From Kosakonia oryziphila (GTDB taxonomy: Bacteria; Pseudomonadota; Gammaproteobacteria; Enterobacterales; Enterobacteriaceae): a stretch of DNA of 64,000 nt. The stretch covers positions 124,001-188,000 of the forward strand of contig NZ_FMBC01000001.1 of the NCBI RefSeq assembly GCF_900094795.1, read 5' to 3'. Below, piece by piece: positions 10,874 to 20,210 of the stretch; the stretch's first letter is position 1; every line of letters starts with the position of its first letter. The translations under genes were made by a program, and so were the position numbers. The notes under the pieces are model-generated. The model had not been told where the DNA came from and did not search any database. It saw nothing but the letters and a program-made list of their open reading frames with translations.

Positions 10874-12565
10874 TTAATGAGTTAACGCGGCTTGTGAGGT
10901 TGTCGCGGCGGAAGGGAGATAGTGCTGCTCGGCGCTTTTCGCCCACTGTTGGTAGCGGCGGTAGAGCCGTTCAAACTGTTGCGCCTGTGCCGAAGGCTGT
11001 AGGGTTTTCTCGATGGCGCTGGCCATCAAGCGCTGTGCTGCCGGGATATCCGCATGTATCTCTGCGGCTACGGCGGCGAAAATCGCGGCGCCCAGCGCGC
11101 AGCACTGTTCAGAAGCCACCACCTGCAATGGACGGTTAAGTACGTCGCAGCAGGCCTGCATCACGCCGAGGTTTTTGCGGGCAATACCGCCGAGTGCCAT
11201 CACGTTATCCACGGCGATACCCTGCTCGGTGAAGCACTCCATAATGGCGCGTGCACCAAAGGCGGTGGCGGCAATCAGGCCGCCAAACAGCGCGGGCGCA
11301 TCGGTAGCCAGATTCAGATCGGTGATCACCCCTTTCAGACGCTGGTTGGCGTTTGGTGTGCGGCGGCCGTTAAACCAGTCGAGCACCACCGGCAGATGTT
11401 CGAGCGACGGGTTTTTAACCCATGCATCAGTCAGGGCGGGTAGCAACTGTTTCTGCTGCACTTTAATTTGTGCTTTCAGTTCCGGGTGCTGCTGCGCCAG
11501 TTGCTCCAGTGGCCAGCCGAGGATGCGGCCAAACCAGGCATAGATATCGCCAAAGGCAGATTGCCCGGCTTCGAGGCCGATAAAATCGGGCACTACACTG
11601 CCATCCACCTGACCGCAGATCCCTTTCACCGTGCGATTACCGACGCTCTGCTTGTCGGCAATCAGAATGTCGCAGGTAGAGGTACCAATCACTTTCACTA
11701 GCGTGTTGGGCTGTGCGCCCGCGCCGACAGCACCCATATGGCAGTCGAATGCGCCGCCTGAAATCACCACGGATTCGGAAAGCCCCAGGCGCTGCGCCCA
11801 TTCGGCGGTCAGCGTGCCGACCGGCAGGTCTGCGGTGTACGTGTCGGTAAACAACGGCCAGCGCAGGTGTTTATTGATAATTGGATCCAGATCGTCAAAG
11901 AATGCTGCCGGTGGCAAGCCGCCCCAGCTTTCATGCCACAGTGATTTATGCCCGGCGCTGCAACGTCCGCGACGGATCGACTCCGGACGCGTCGTTCCCG
12001 AGAGCAGAGCCGGTACCCAGTCGCACAGTTCAATCCAGGAAACGGCTGCCTGAGCAACGGCGCTGTCAGCGCGGGTGACATGCAGGATCTTGGCCCAGAA
12101 CCATTCGCTGGAATAAATGCCGCCAATGTAGCGTGAGTAGTCAGTTTTACCGGCGCTATGGCACAGGCGGGTGATGGCTTCTGCCTCTTCGACGGCGGTG
12201 TGGTCTTTCCACAGCACAAACATGGCATTCGGGTTGTCGGCGAACTCCGGACGTAAAGCCAGAACGCGCCCTTCCGCGTCGATTGGCGCAGGTGTCGAGC
12301 CGGTGCTGTCCACACCGATGCCTTTAATCGCTGCGCGCTGTTCGGCGCTGAGTTCCGCCAGCACACTTTTCAGTGCGGCTTCCATCGACTCGATGTAGTC
12401 GCGTGGGTGGTGGCGAAATTGATTGTTCGGCGCATCGCAATAACGCCCCTCCTGCCAGCGCGGATACCACTCAACGCTGGTGGCGATCTCCGCCCCGGAT
12501 GTGCAGTCTACCGCCAGCGCACGTACTGAATCGCTGCCGAAATCGAGGCCAATTGTGATTGCCAT
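10874..12565 (-). CDS. araB: AraB, L-ribulokinase
   Basis: A 563-residue FGGY-family sugar kinase that phosphorylates L-ribulose at the 5 position. The ATG at the complement of 12563-12565 ([17 protein letters not shown]) is chosen because it aligns with the E. coli N-terminus and has GGAG 6-10 bases upstream; in-frame starts up to 12604 would add 13 unlikely residues. The phosphate-1 loop DFGSDS, the substrate motif [10 protein letters not shown] and the C-terminal ATPase motif GGIARKN are intact. First gene of araBAD, behind araI1/araI2. The C-terminal tail is shorter than the 566-residue K-12 form. Confidence 0.97.
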   Translation of the reverse strand: MAITIGLDFGSDSVRALAVDCTSGAEIATSVEWYPRWQEGRYCDAPNNQFRHHPRDYIESMEAALKSVLAELSAEQRAAIKGIGVDSTGSTPAPIDAEGRVLALRPEFADNPNAMFVLWKDHTAVEEAEAITRLCHSAGKTDYSRYIGGIYSSEWFWAKILHVTRADSAVAQAAVSWIELCDWVPALLSGTTRPESIRRGRCSAGHKSLWHESWGGLPPAAFFDDLDPIINKHLRWPLFTDTYTADLPVGTLTAEWAQRLGLSESVVISGGAFDCHMGAVGAGAQPNTLVKVIGTSTCDILIADKQSVGNRTVKGICGQVDGSVVPDFIGLEAGQSAFGDIYAWFGRILGWPLEQLAQQHPELKAQIKVQQKQLLPALTDAWVKNPSLEHLPVVLDWFNGRRTPNANQRLKGVITDLNLATDAPALFGGLIAATAFGARAIMECFTEQGIAVDNVMALGGIARKNLGVMQACCDVLNRPLQVVASEQCCALGAAIFAAVAAEIHADIPAAQRLMASAIEKTLQPSAQAQQFERLYRRYQQWAKSAEQHYLPSAATTSQAALTH

Positions 12566-12625
12566 GTATGTTGCTCCAAGAAGAATAACCGTTAGGAAAA
12601 CCATAGTGAGCGGCGCTTAAAACCG

Positions 12626-12663
12626 TCAGGCAGGATTCGCTAATCTTATGGATAAAAATGCTA
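12626..12663 (-). promoter_or_regulatory. araI1-araI2, AraC activation sites of pBAD
   Basis: Two 17-bp half-sites spaced by 21 bp. araI1 reads tatggataaaaatgcta on the plus strand (12647-12663) and is identical, as I recall it, to the K-12 site. araI2 (12626-12642, tcaggcaggattcgcta) is a weaker match next to the araB -35 region, as expected for arabinose-dependent occupancy. Confidence 0.88.
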
Positions 12664-12672
12664 TGGCAATGC

Positions 12673-12694
12673 AAAGTGTGACGCCGTGCAAAAA
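12673..12694. promoter_or_regulatory. CRP site of the araBAD/araC divergent promoter
   Basis: The 22-bp site contains TGTGACGCCGTGCAAA (12677-12692), matching the CRP site between araI and araO1 in E. coli. It serves both pBAD and pC, giving catabolite control of arabinose genes. Confidence 0.85.
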
Positions 12695-12701
12695 TTCGAT
12701 G

Positions 12702-12739
12702 TGGACATTTCTGCCACCTTTATAGACACTTTCGTTATC
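12702..12739. promoter_or_regulatory. araO1, AraC autoregulation operator
   Basis: Two half-sites, tggacatttctgccacc (12702-12718) and tagacactttcgttatc (12723-12739), spaced by 21 bp as in E. coli araO1L/araO1R. They lie between the CRP site and araC, where bound AraC represses its own promoter. Confidence 0.75.
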
Positions 12740-12859
12740 CCTTTTGAGTCCATTTCAGAGCGAAAAAGAGGCGTAATTGCTTTTGTCTGGCGGGATTGAT
12801 CCGTACCAGTATGCTGCGCCTCAGGGCGGCGGGACGCCGCAGGATAAAGGGTTTATCAA

Positions 12860-12875
12860 TATGGACAATTGGTTT
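12860..12875. promoter_or_regulatory. araO2, distal AraC looping operator
   Basis: TATGGACAATTGGTTT lies in the araC leader, 29 bp upstream of the araC ATG. It matches the E. coli araO2 core, which loops to araI1 over about 210 bp without arabinose; here the centre-to-centre distance to araI1 is about 212 bp. Confidence 0.85.
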
Positions 12876-12903
12876 CCTTACCGGGTATGGGAGTATTGCG
12901 TTT

Positions 12904-13749
12904 ATGGCTGAATCACAAAACGATCCACTGTTGCCTGGGTACTCGTTTAACGCGCATCTGGTTGCGGGGTTAACGCCGATTGATTCGGAAGGCTATCTCG
13001 ACTTTTTCATCGATCGGCCTCTGGGGATGAAGGGTTATATTCTCAACCTGACAGTGAAGGGAGAAGGGGTGGTAAAAAACAGCGGTAAGCAGTTTATCTG
13101 CCGTCCTGGGGATATTTTGCTGTTTCCGCCGGGGGAAATTCACCACTACGGTCGTCATCCCGATGCGTCGGAGTGGTATCACCAGTGGGTTTACTTCCGC
13201 CCGCGCGCCTACTGGCATGAGTGGCTTAACTGGCCGACATTGTTTTCCCAGACGGGATTTTACCGTCCTGATGACGGCAACATGCAGCGTTTTCGTGAGC
13301 TTTTTGCACAAATTATTGATGCCGGGCAAAGTGGCGGTCGTTATGCTGAACTGCTGGCGATCAACCTGCTGGAGCAGTTATTGCTGCGGCGCATGGAGGC
13401 GATCAACGAATCGTTGCATCCACCGCTGGATAACCGCGTGCGCGACGCTTGCCAGTACATTAGCGATCACCTGGCGGACAACCATTTTGATATCGCCAGC
13501 GTGGCACAACATGTTTGTCTGTCACCGTCGCGGCTGTCGCACCTTTTTCGTCAGCAACTGGGCGTGAGTGTGCTGAGCTGGCGCGAGGATCAGCGCATTA
13601 GTCAGGCAAAATTGCTGCTTAGCACCACGCGGATGCCGATAGCCAGTGTTGGGCGTAATGTTGGCTTTGATGATCAGCTCTATTTTTCCCGGGTATTTAA
13701 AAAATGCACCGGTGCCAGCCCCAGCGAATTCCGTGCGGGGTGCGAATAA
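12904..13749 (+). CDS. araC: AraC, arabinose-responsive dual regulator
   Basis: A 281-residue AraC/XylS-family regulator of arabinose catabolism and transport. The ATG at 12904 ([14 protein letters not shown]) aligns with the E. coli start; earlier in-frame codons would run through araO2. The N-terminal cupin dimerisation and arabinose-binding domain spans about 1-167 ([19 protein letters not shown] in the core). A linker and two helix-turn-helix units follow (about 180-281; [20 protein letters not shown] and [20 protein letters not shown]). It stops at FRAGCE, 11 residues before the 292-residue K-12 end. As I recall, other enterobacteria also have 281-residue forms, so this is probably natural rather than truncation. 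Divergent from araBAD and autoregulated. Confidence 0.97.
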   Translation: MAESQNDPLLPGYSFNAHLVAGLTPIDSEGYLDFFIDRPLGMKGYILNLTVKGEGVVKNSGKQFICRPGDILLFPPGEIHHYGRHPDASEWYHQWVYFRPRAYWHEWLNWPTLFSQTGFYRPDDGNMQRFRELFAQIIDAGQSGGRYAELLAINLLEQLLLRRMEAINESLHPPLDNRVRDACQYISDHLADNHFDIASVAQHVCLSPSRLSHLFRQQLGVSVLSWREDQRISQAKLLLSTTRMPIASVGRNVGFDDQLYFSRVFKKCTGASPSEFRAGCE

Positions 13750-13789
13750 AACGTAAAGTTTGGCAATAAAAGGTTCGGCAATGCGACAG

Positions 13790-13915
<126 letters not shown>

Positions 13916-14001
13916 GCCTGTAAAAATTTCAGATAATTGAAAGGTTGACGCTCACGGAGTCACTCCGGAGAATCCAGCCTTCATGCTGAACAGGACGGGT
14001 T

Positions 14002-14760
14002 ATGGAAGCACTGCTGGAACATTTTATTACGCAATCGGCAATATACTCGCTGGCGGCCATTGCGTTGGTGGCATTTTTTGAATCGCTGGCGCTGGTCGGG
14101 TTAATTCTGCCCGGAACGGTGATGATGGCCGGGCTGGGCGCGCTGATTGGTAGCGGCGAAGTTAATTTCTGGCAGGCGTGGCTGGCGGGGATTATCGGTT
14201 GCCTGCTGGGCGACTGGATCTCGTTCTGGCTGGGCTGGCGCTTTAAAGCTCCGCTGCACCGCTTGTCTTTTATGAAAAAGAACAAAGCGCTGCTGGATAA
14301 GACCGAGCACGCGTTGCATCAGCACAGCATGTTTACCATTCTGGTTGGGCGTTTTGTTGGGCCAACCCGTCCGCTGGTGCCAATGGTTGCAGGTATGCTC
14401 GATCTGCCGGTACGCAAATTCCTTCTGCCGAACATTATTGGCTGCCTGCTCTGGCCGCCGTTCTATTTCCTGCCTGGTATTCTGGCTGGTGCGGCGATTG
14501 ATATTCCTGCCGATATGCAAAGCGGCAACTTCAAATGGCTGTTGCTGCTGACTGCTGTGCTGTTGTGGCTGGCGTGCTGGCTGTGCTGGCGTCTGTGGCG
14601 TTCCGGCAAGGCGGGGGTGGATAAGTTAACCCGTTATCTGCCGCGTCCGCGTTTGCTTTTGTTGGCACCGGGAATGCTGGTGGCGAGCATCGCGGCTGCG
14701 GTCGCGCTGATCGATCACCCATTGATGCCAGTGTATATCTCTCGATTCTGGGGAAAGTGA
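14002..14760 (+). CDS. yabI: YabI, DedA-family inner-membrane protein
   Basis: A 252-residue polytopic membrane protein of the DedA/VTT family (SNARE-associated Golgi domain). Members act in membrane homeostasis and some are undecaprenyl-phosphate or phospholipid transporters; the individual role of YabI is not established. Family features: the GTVMMAGLGALIGSG re-entrant-type segment (about 35-50), GDWISFWLGWRF (about 72-83) and the signature GRFVGPTRPLVPMVAG (about 116-131). About five hydrophobic segments are visible, the last near residues 212-240. The ATG at 14002 follows an AGGAC. The 3' end meets thiQ in a palindrome. Confidence 0.95.
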   Translation: MEALLEHFITQSAIYSLAAIALVAFFESLALVGLILPGTVMMAGLGALIGSGEVNFWQAWLAGIIGCLLGDWISFWLGWRFKAPLHRLSFMKKNKALLDKTEHALHQHSMFTILVGRFVGPTRPLVPMVAGMLDLPVRKFLLPNIIGCLLWPPFYFLPGILAGAAIDIPADMQSGNFKWLLLLTAVLLWLACWLCWRLWRSGKAGVDKLTRYLPRPRLLLLAPGMLVASIAAAVALIDHPLMPVYISRFWGK

Positions 14761-14781
14761 TCCGCGGTCACTGACCGCGGA
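14761..14781. terminator. Hairpin at the yabI/thiQ convergent end
   Basis: A perfect 9-bp stem, TCCGCGGTC and GACCGCGGA with loop ACT, starts directly after the yabI stop and overlaps the thiQ stop codon. There is no clear T-run, so it may act as a processing stop or a weak bidirectional terminator. Confidence 0.5.
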
Positions 14782-15469
14782 TACCCAGCAGCGCAGAGGC
14801 CGATGATTTGCCGCTCAGCAGGTCATCTGTTTTTCCGTCCCAGGCAATTCGTCCATCGGCAACCACCAGCGAGCGTTCTGCAATGCGCGACGCATCCTCA
14901 ACGTTGTGCGAAACCATCAATAATGTCAGGTGCTGGCGGCGGCACACCTCCTGCACCAGCAATAACATCTCCTGGCGCAGCGCCGGGTCGAGCGCGGAGA
15001 ACGGTTCATCCAGCAGTAACACCGGCTGCTCGCGCACCAGGCAGCGGGCGAGGGCGACACGCTGGCGCTGACCACCGGACAACTGTTCTGGCAGGCGATG
15101 CAGTAATTCTTTCAGCCCCATGGTATCGGCGATTTGGTGCAATGTTTGTTGTTGTTCGCTGTTTAACTTCAGTCCCGGATTAAGCCCCAGCCCAATGTTC
15201 TGCCATACCGTAAGATGCGTGAACAGATTGTTCTCCTGAAACAGCATGGATACCGGGCGCTGCGATGGCGGCGTGTGGGTATGATCGTTGCCTGCAATGG
15301 TTAATGTGCCTCTCGCCGGGGTAAGAAAACCGGCAATCAGATTCAGCAAGGTGCTTTTCCCCGCGCCGCTCGGCCCGAGAATGGCTATCTGTTCACCCGC
15401 TTTTACCGTCAGGGTGAAACGCATCGGCAGATGCTGATAAAGCCAGGTGACATCAATCAGTCTTAACAT
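14768..15469 (-). CDS. thiQ: ThiQ, ATPase of the thiamine/TPP importer
   Basis: A 233-residue ABC ATPase that energises ThiBPQ uptake of thiamine and its phosphates. The start is placed at the complement of 15467-15469 ([18 protein letters not shown]), matching the E. coli N-terminus; an in-frame start seven codons earlier lies inside thiP. Walker A is GPSGAGKS (about 32-39), the signature [13 protein letters not shown] (about 131-143) and Walker [13 protein letters not shown] (about 152-163). It overlaps the thiP end by 17 nt, suggesting translational coupling. Length agrees with E. coli (232). Confidence 0.96.
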   Translation of the reverse strand: MLRLIDVTWLYQHLPMRFTLTVKAGEQIAILGPSGAGKSTLLNLIAGFLTPARGTLTIAGNDHTHTPPSQRPVSMLFQENNLFTHLTVWQNIGLGLNPGLKLNSEQQQTLHQIADTMGLKELLHRLPEQLSGGQRQRVALARCLVREQPVLLLDEPFSALDPALRQEMLLLVQEVCRRQHLTLLMVSHNVEDASRIAERSLVVADGRIAWDGKTDDLLSGKSSASALLGIRGQ

Positions 15470-17063
15470 GGCGGCCCGGAAGTTTTTCAATCACAGTGAA
15501 TAAGATAAAGCAGAGCAACAGCAGGATCAGCGCCGTTACCGCGCCATCCTGGCTGCGATAGGAACCAATTTGCTGATAAAGATAAAACGGTAGCGTACGA
15601 AAGTCGTCATTACCAAATAGCGCCACCACACCGAAATCGCCAATCGACAATACGCAGGCGAATGCCAGCGCCTGCGCCAGCGGGCGTTGCAGCGCGCGTA
15701 GCTCCACCACCCAAAGACGGCGGAAGCCCTGCATTCCGAGCGACTGACACAGCATGCTATAGCGGGCGGTAAGGTCGCGCATCGGGTTTTCCAGCACTTT
15801 TAATGCGTAAGGGATGGCCATCAGCGCATTGGTGAAAATCACGATACCGTCGGCGGAAGCGGGCAACCCGATACTGTTATTGAGCAGCAGGAAGAAGCCG
15901 GTTGCCAGCACAATCCCCGGCATCGCAAGGATAAGCATACCGCTCAACTCCAGCGCCTGTCCGGCCATTGTTTGCTGGCGAGCGCGCAGTTCGCGGCTGC
16001 TCCACAGTAGCATCATTGTCAACACGACACACAGCAACCCGGCGGCCAGTGCAATGCGCAGCGATGTAGCCGTTGCCTGCCAGAGAATCGGTCTGCTCAG
16101 CACTTTCAACAGACTCAAATTGAAGCCATCAACGATCACCGCCAGCAGCGGCGGCAGCAGTAACAGCAGCGCCAGCACAATCAGGGCGATATCTGTTATT
16201 CGGCTGAATAAGTGATCTTCCGGATTACGCCAGCCCTGGATCTGATGGCTACCGACGGCAATGGCTTTACTCATGCGCTGGCTTAACAGCACCAGGCCGA
16301 GGCAGCAGATCATCTGCATCAGCGCCAGCAGCGCGGCGCGGGCCGGATCAAAATCAAAACTCAGCGCCTGATAGATCGCCAGCTCAATGGTGGTGGCCTG
16401 AGGTCCGCCGCCTAACGACAGCACCGTGGCGAAGCTGGCGAAACAGAGCATAAAGATTAGCGCTGCGGTTAGCGGAATCTGGCGGCGCAGCCACGGCCAT
16501 TCAACAAAGCGGAAAAACGCCCAGCCGCGCATGCCTAACTGCGCGGCAAGCTGGCGCTGTTCGCCGGGGATCTGCTCCAGTGCTTGCAGCAGCAATCGCG
16601 CCGCCATCGGCAGGTTAAAGAACACATGTGCCAGCAAGATGCCTTGCAGGCCATAGGGCGAGAAATGCCACTCCAGCCCGAAAATATGCCAGAGCGAGGC
16701 CAGCCAGCCCTGGCGGCCATACACGCTGAGAATGCCGAACACTGCCACCAGCACTGGCAGAATCAGCGTCATGGCGCACAGACGCAGTAGCGCGAGGCGG
16801 CCCGCAAAACGCCGTCGATACAGGGCACGGGCAAGAAATATCGCCGGGAAAACGGAGAGCAGGGCAGAGAGAAAGGCCTGCCAGAAAGAGAAACGCACCA
16901 CATGCCACAGATAGCTGTCGTGCCAGAAGGCCGGCAGGTCGGTTAGCGGCGCGCTTTGCCACAGTGCCAGGAAGGCGGACAGTGCCACCGCCACCATCAG
17001 CGCGGCGGCGGTGAGGCCGGGAAGCAGCCAGCCGGCAATCAGCGGCTGACGGCGCGTTGCCAT
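15453..17063 (-). CDS. thiP: ThiP, permease of the thiamine/TPP importer
   Basis: A 536-residue inner-membrane permease, the same length as E. coli ThiP. It is a fused BPD-transport type made of two homologous halves with about 12 transmembrane segments. Each half has the EAA loop that contacts ThiQ (near [22 protein letters not shown], about 180, and near [20 protein letters not shown], about 450). The start [15 protein letters not shown] overlaps the thiB end by 25 nt, so thiB-thiP-thiQ form one tightly coupled operon under the upstream TPP riboswitch. Confidence 0.97.
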   Translation of the reverse strand: MATRRQPLIAGWLLPGLTAAALMVAVALSAFLALWQSAPLTDLPAFWHDSYLWHVVRFSFWQAFLSALLSVFPAIFLARALYRRRFAGRLALLRLCAMTLILPVLVAVFGILSVYGRQGWLASLWHIFGLEWHFSPYGLQGILLAHVFFNLPMAARLLLQALEQIPGEQRQLAAQLGMRGWAFFRFVEWPWLRRQIPLTAALIFMLCFASFATVLSLGGGPQATTIELAIYQALSFDFDPARAALLALMQMICCLGLVLLSQRMSKAIAVGSHQIQGWRNPEDHLFSRITDIALIVLALLLLLPPLLAVIVDGFNLSLLKVLSRPILWQATATSLRIALAAGLLCVVLTMMLLWSSRELRARQQTMAGQALELSGMLILAMPGIVLATGFFLLLNNSIGLPASADGIVIFTNALMAIPYALKVLENPMRDLTARYSMLCQSLGMQGFRRLWVVELRALQRPLAQALAFACVLSIGDFGVVALFGNDDFRTLPFYLYQQIGSYRSQDGAVTALILLLLCFILFTVIEKLPGRHVKTD

Positions 17064-18022
17064 GCATTAATCCATGATGCACGTTGAGCCGCGACTTCTT
17101 GCGGGGTGAATTCAAGCGAGGTTTGCGGTTTTTGCAGCGTATCAAACCCGGTCGGTAGCGGTACATTGCTGACCGGGTACATCCAGTTGCCGGTGGCGAT
17201 AGTGTTCTGGAATGCCGGAGACACCATAAATTTCAAAAACTTTTCCGCCAGTTCCGGCTGTTTGCTGGCAGCAGTGCGGGCGGCGACTTCAACCTGCAAA
17301 TAATGCCCTTCGCTGAAATTCGCCGCTGCATAGTTGTCTTTTTTCTCTTCAATCAGATGGTAGGCGGGCGATGTGGTGTAACTCAGCACCAGATCGCTTT
17401 CCCCTTTCAGGAACAGACCGTAGGCTTCGCTCCAGCCTTTGGTGACAGTCACCGTTTTGGCTGCCAGCTTCTGCCAGGCGTCCGGGGCTTTGTCGCCGTA
17501 CACTTTTTGCATCCACAACAGCAGGCCTAGGCCGGGTGTGCTGGTGCGGGGATCTTCATAGATCACGCGCCATTTTTGGTCGCTTTCCACCAGTTCTTTC
17601 AGGCTTTTCGGCGGGTTTTTCAGTTTGTTTTTATCGTAAACGAAGGCGAACCAGCCGTAGTCGAACGGCACAAAAGTGTCGTTTTTCCAGCCGCCAGGCA
17701 CCTTGACGGCATCCGTCGCTACGCCGCTTTTGGCGAACAGTTTGGTTTGCGTTGCCGCTTCCAGCAGATTGTTATCCAACCCAAGTACCACATCCGCTTT
17801 GCTGTTTTTGCCTTCCATACGCAGACGGTTGAGTAGCGAGACGCCATCCTCCAGCGCCACAAATTTCAGTTCGCAGTTGCAATCGCCTTCAAAGGCTTTC
17901 TTCACTGCCGGGCCGGGGCCCCAGTCAGCGGAGAAGGAGTCGTAGGTGTAGACGGTTAATACAGGTTTGGCAAAAACAGGAGCGGCAACCAACAGCAGTA
18001 ATAGCAATGATTTTTTTAACAC
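17039..18022 (-). CDS. thiB: ThiB, periplasmic thiamine/TPP-binding protein
   Basis: A 327-residue periplasmic solute-binding protein delivering thiamine, TMP and TPP to ThiPQ. The start is the GTG at the complement of 18020-18022: it has GAGG five bases upstream, gives VLKKSLLLLLLVAAPVFA as a signal peptide ending near residue 18, and yields the E. coli length. A TTG four codons earlier overlaps the ribosome-binding site and is rejected. The mature protein starts KPVLTVYTYDSF; the conserved GWSEAYGLFLKGESDLVLSY lies near 200. The TPP riboswitch about 45 bp upstream should turn expression down when TPP is plentiful. Confidence 0.96.
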   Translation of the reverse strand: MLKKSLLLLLLVAAPVFAKPVLTVYTYDSFSADWGPGPAVKKAFEGDCNCELKFVALEDGVSLLNRLRMEGKNSKADVVLGLDNNLLEAATQTKLFAKSGVATDAVKVPGGWKNDTFVPFDYGWFAFVYDKNKLKNPPKSLKELVESDQKWRVIYEDPRTSTPGLGLLLWMQKVYGDKAPDAWQKLAAKTVTVTKGWSEAYGLFLKGESDLVLSYTTSPAYHLIEEKKDNYAAANFSEGHYLQVEVAARTAASKQPELAEKFLKFMVSPAFQNTIATGNWMYPVSNVPLPTGFDTLQKPQTSLEFTPQEVAAQRASWINAWQRAVSR

Positions 18023-18066
18023 TTTGCACCTCAAAAAATGGGTGGCAAAGGATTTTGAGAGGCAGC

Positions 18067-18150
18067 CTCAAATCCCTTCGCCGGCGTTATCCGGATCAGG
18101 TTCGACGGGTATTTTCTCAGCACACGCCGTTGGCGCAGCACCCCGTTGAG
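18067..18150 (-). promoter_or_regulatory. TPP riboswitch (thi box) of thiBPQ; SroA region
   Basis: Read on the minus strand, the leader shows the thi-box series: GGGGTGC, then CTGAGAAAATACCCGT, GAACCTGATC, and GGATAACGCCGGCGAAGGGA. These are the conserved helices of the TPP aptamer. A further hairpin (GATTTGAGGC pairing with CCTCTCAAAATC, about 18053-18076) lies between aptamer and thiB start and could form the expression platform. In E. coli the same leader gives the stable fragment called SroA. Most likely it controls translation of thiB from its GTG start. Confidence 0.93.
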
Positions 18151-18191
18151 AACGCCGCTATTGTAATGATTTGGTAAAAAATGCGAAAGCG

Positions 18192-19847
18192 TTATGGATC
18201 GGGCGGCGCATACCAGGCCGATTTAAAGTCAAACCAGCCCAGCGTATTCATACGCAACCCGCGCATACTGCGTTGCCCCTGGATCCTAAGCCAGTGATGG
18301 ATTAACGGTACCATCGCTTTACTGGCCAGTAACTGCTGAGACCAGGCGGCAAGGTTCATCTTTCCGGCGCGCCACTCGGTGGCGGCGACCTGCCAGTCGC
18401 CAGGAATACAGTGCTGCAACAACGGCACTTCATACAAGTTGGCAAAGACCGAGAAGTTGAGCGGCAGCGTAAAGTTGGCGCTGTTAAGCCACAGATCACT
18501 GGTCGCTTCACCCCGGTACCACTCGGCGTACTCCACCCTTTGTATGTGAAGCCTTACTCCCTGTTCTGCCAGTAAATCGCTCATGATACGGGAGAGCGCC
18601 TCGTGCTCGTTATGTTCGCGGTAGAAGGTGAGCGTCAGGGATTCCAGCCCGGCAGGCTTCTCGCCGACGCCAGGTCGGGCATGATGCCAGCGCGGCAACA
18701 AGCCATAGGCCGGGAACCAGTAACGTTGATAGCGCTCGTCGGCATGCCATAACAGGCTGGCGGGGGAGAGGATCTGGCTTACCCACTCTCTAACCGCCGG
18801 GCTGGCACCACAACTGGAACGCGCGTCAAATAGCAAATAATAGCAGCCCTCTTCCAGGCGGCTTTCGACTTCTTTTTCATCGCCAGTCGGCCCTTCGAGC
18901 GTCAGCCCGCAGATCGGATCGTCGCTGAGATCCGGTAGCACCCAGACATTCACTTCATCAATCAGGGCGCGGAAGCCGAAATAGTCATCAAAAGCATGAA
19001 TCTTCAATTGGTTATTGTTATTGCGCACCACGGCATACGGGCCGGTGCCAATCGGCTGGCTGGAGAAATGGGGCAGGGTGTTCCACTCTCGCGGCAGGAT
19101 CATGGAAGGCACATGCCCCATCAACCAAGGGAGCCAGTTATCTGGCTGCCAGAGATGAATATCCAACGTCCAGGGGGTTGGGGAGACGACCTCGCGGATG
19201 TGCGAATAGAGCGGCAGGGCGGTCGCTCGTTGCAGGGAAACGATCACATCACTCATTTCCAGCTCGCGGCCATTATGAAAGCGGATGCCTGGACGTAAAT
19301 AAAAGCGCCAGTGTAAAGGGGAAATCGCTTTCCAGTGATGAGCAATATCCGCTTCCAGTTCCCCATTTTCCTCATTTATTCGCGTCAACGCACTAAATAT
19401 TTGCCGCGCCATATGGGTTTCGGAACGTCGTAATGGCGTGCCAGGCAGCAGGTTGCGCAGCGGGCGATAATAGAGCACTCGCAGGATATGTCGCCCCTGG
19501 CGAAAGGTCCGTCCGAGATGGGAGACGAGCATCTGGCGGACGGCTTCTTTATCGCCCACTAACTGAACCAGCTGATCGATACGATCCTGCTCCAGCAGAT
19601 CTTCCGCCCGCTGCTGCTGGAGCGCCAGCCCGGTATAGAGGAACGTTAGACGCGAACGCTTGCCACGCCCCGCTTCCGCATCCCATTTTAGCCAGCCGCG
19701 TTCCTGCATCGTATTCAGCAGCGTGCGCATATGACGGCGCGAGCAACTGAGCAGATCGGCCAGCTCATTAAGTGTGGTTTCCTGAGATTTTCCGTCGCAG
19801 CATTGCCACAAACGGATGAACTGCTGTTGCAGGCGGCCAGAGGACAT
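18192..19847 (-). CDS. sgrR: SgrR, activator of the glucose-phosphate stress sRNA SgrS
   Basis: A 551-residue regulator, the same length as E. coli SgrR. The N-terminal winged-helix DNA-binding domain spans about 1-110 ([20 protein letters not shown] in the HTH). A large C-terminal domain like periplasmic solute-binding proteins (SBP_bac_5, about 160-540) probably senses a sugar-phosphate-related metabolite. It starts [17 protein letters not shown] at the complement of 19845-19847 and is divergent from sgrS; the 67-bp gap is the expected operator. In E. coli SgrR activates sgrS and represses itself. The last residues [11 protein letters not shown] are conserved. Central segments vary more than the two ends relative to K-12. 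Confidence 0.96.
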   Translation of the reverse strand: MSSGRLQQQFIRLWQCCDGKSQETTLNELADLLSCSRRHMRTLLNTMQERGWLKWDAEAGRGKRSRLTFLYTGLALQQQRAEDLLEQDRIDQLVQLVGDKEAVRQMLVSHLGRTFRQGRHILRVLYYRPLRNLLPGTPLRRSETHMARQIFSALTRINEENGELEADIAHHWKAISPLHWRFYLRPGIRFHNGRELEMSDVIVSLQRATALPLYSHIREVVSPTPWTLDIHLWQPDNWLPWLMGHVPSMILPREWNTLPHFSSQPIGTGPYAVVRNNNNQLKIHAFDDYFGFRALIDEVNVWVLPDLSDDPICGLTLEGPTGDEKEVESRLEEGCYYLLFDARSSCGASPAVREWVSQILSPASLLWHADERYQRYWFPAYGLLPRWHHARPGVGEKPAGLESLTLTFYREHNEHEALSRIMSDLLAEQGVRLHIQRVEYAEWYRGEATSDLWLNSANFTLPLNFSVFANLYEVPLLQHCIPGDWQVAATEWRAGKMNLAAWSQQLLASKAMVPLIHHWLRIQGQRSMRGLRMNTLGWFDFKSAWYAPPDP

Positions 19848-19934
19848 AAAAGAGGAACTCCTGGTAAAAACTCAGCAATTTATTTATCCCTATATTAAGC
19901 CAATACTTCTCTTCGATGAAAGCGAGGAGGTGCT

Positions 19935-20087
19935 ATGCAGAGATCATCCATACGACGGTTTTATCTGGCTTATTTTCGCGCCACACAGGATGTGTGCTGG
20001 CTCGCCCATCAGAGTGCAGGGCAGCGCCTGAAAATGCTGGAAGAACTGATGCAGTGGGAAGTGACAACGCCGATCTCGAAGGACTGA
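19935..20087 (+). CDS. sgrT: SgrT, small inhibitor of glucose uptake (EIICB-Glc)
   Basis: A 50-residue peptide encoded in the 5' half of SgrS. The E. coli protein (43 residues) inhibits PtsG transport activity directly. The ATG at 19935 follows GAGGAGG (19923-19929), a strong ribosome-binding site. The conserved core is present: RRFYLAYFRAT, CWLA, QRLKMLEELMQW. The N-terminus is about five residues longer than K-12 and the C-terminus after MQW is different (EVTTPISKD). It ends nine bases before the mRNA-pairing region, so translation and base pairing can share one transcript. Confidence 0.88.
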   Translation: MQRSSIRRFYLAYFRATQDVCWLAHQSAGQRLKMLEELMQWEVTTPISKD

Positions 20088-20134
20088 ATCGCGGCCATCA
20101 TGTGTGACTGAGTATTAGGCGCAAATCCGCCTAC

Positions 20135-20163
20135 GCCAGCAAAATATTTTTGCTGGCTTTTTT
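20135..20163 (+). terminator. SgrS Rho-independent terminator
   Basis: Stem GCCAGCAAAA (20135-20144) paired with TTTTGCTGGC (20148-20157), loop TAT, then six T residues. The T-run also serves Hfq binding of SgrS. Confidence 0.92.
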
Positions 20164-20210
20164 CGTTTATGATTTCTGCGGTTTTTGCCGCTTTTGGAAA
20201 GGAAACGTTC

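Larger units (their letters stand above)
19915..20164 (+). ncRNA. sgrS: SgrS, glucose-phosphate stress small RNA
   Basis: A dual-function Hfq-dependent sRNA of about 250 nt that base-pairs with ptsG and other mRNAs and also encodes SgrT. The 5' end GATGAAAGC resembles the K-12 start GATGAAGC. The pairing region ATCATGTGTGACTGAGTATT (20097-20116) is essentially identical to the K-12 seed. It ends in a strong Rho-independent terminator with a T6 run. A possible -10 (AATACT, 19902-19907) lies eight bases before the start. The 5' end is inferred; the 3' end is set by the terminator. Confidence 0.92.

Noticed and set aside
13697-13749. AraC ending at GCE as a truncation
   Set aside because: All DNA-binding helices are complete, the residues lost in comparison with K-12 are a flexible tail, and I recall 281-residue forms in other enterobacteria.
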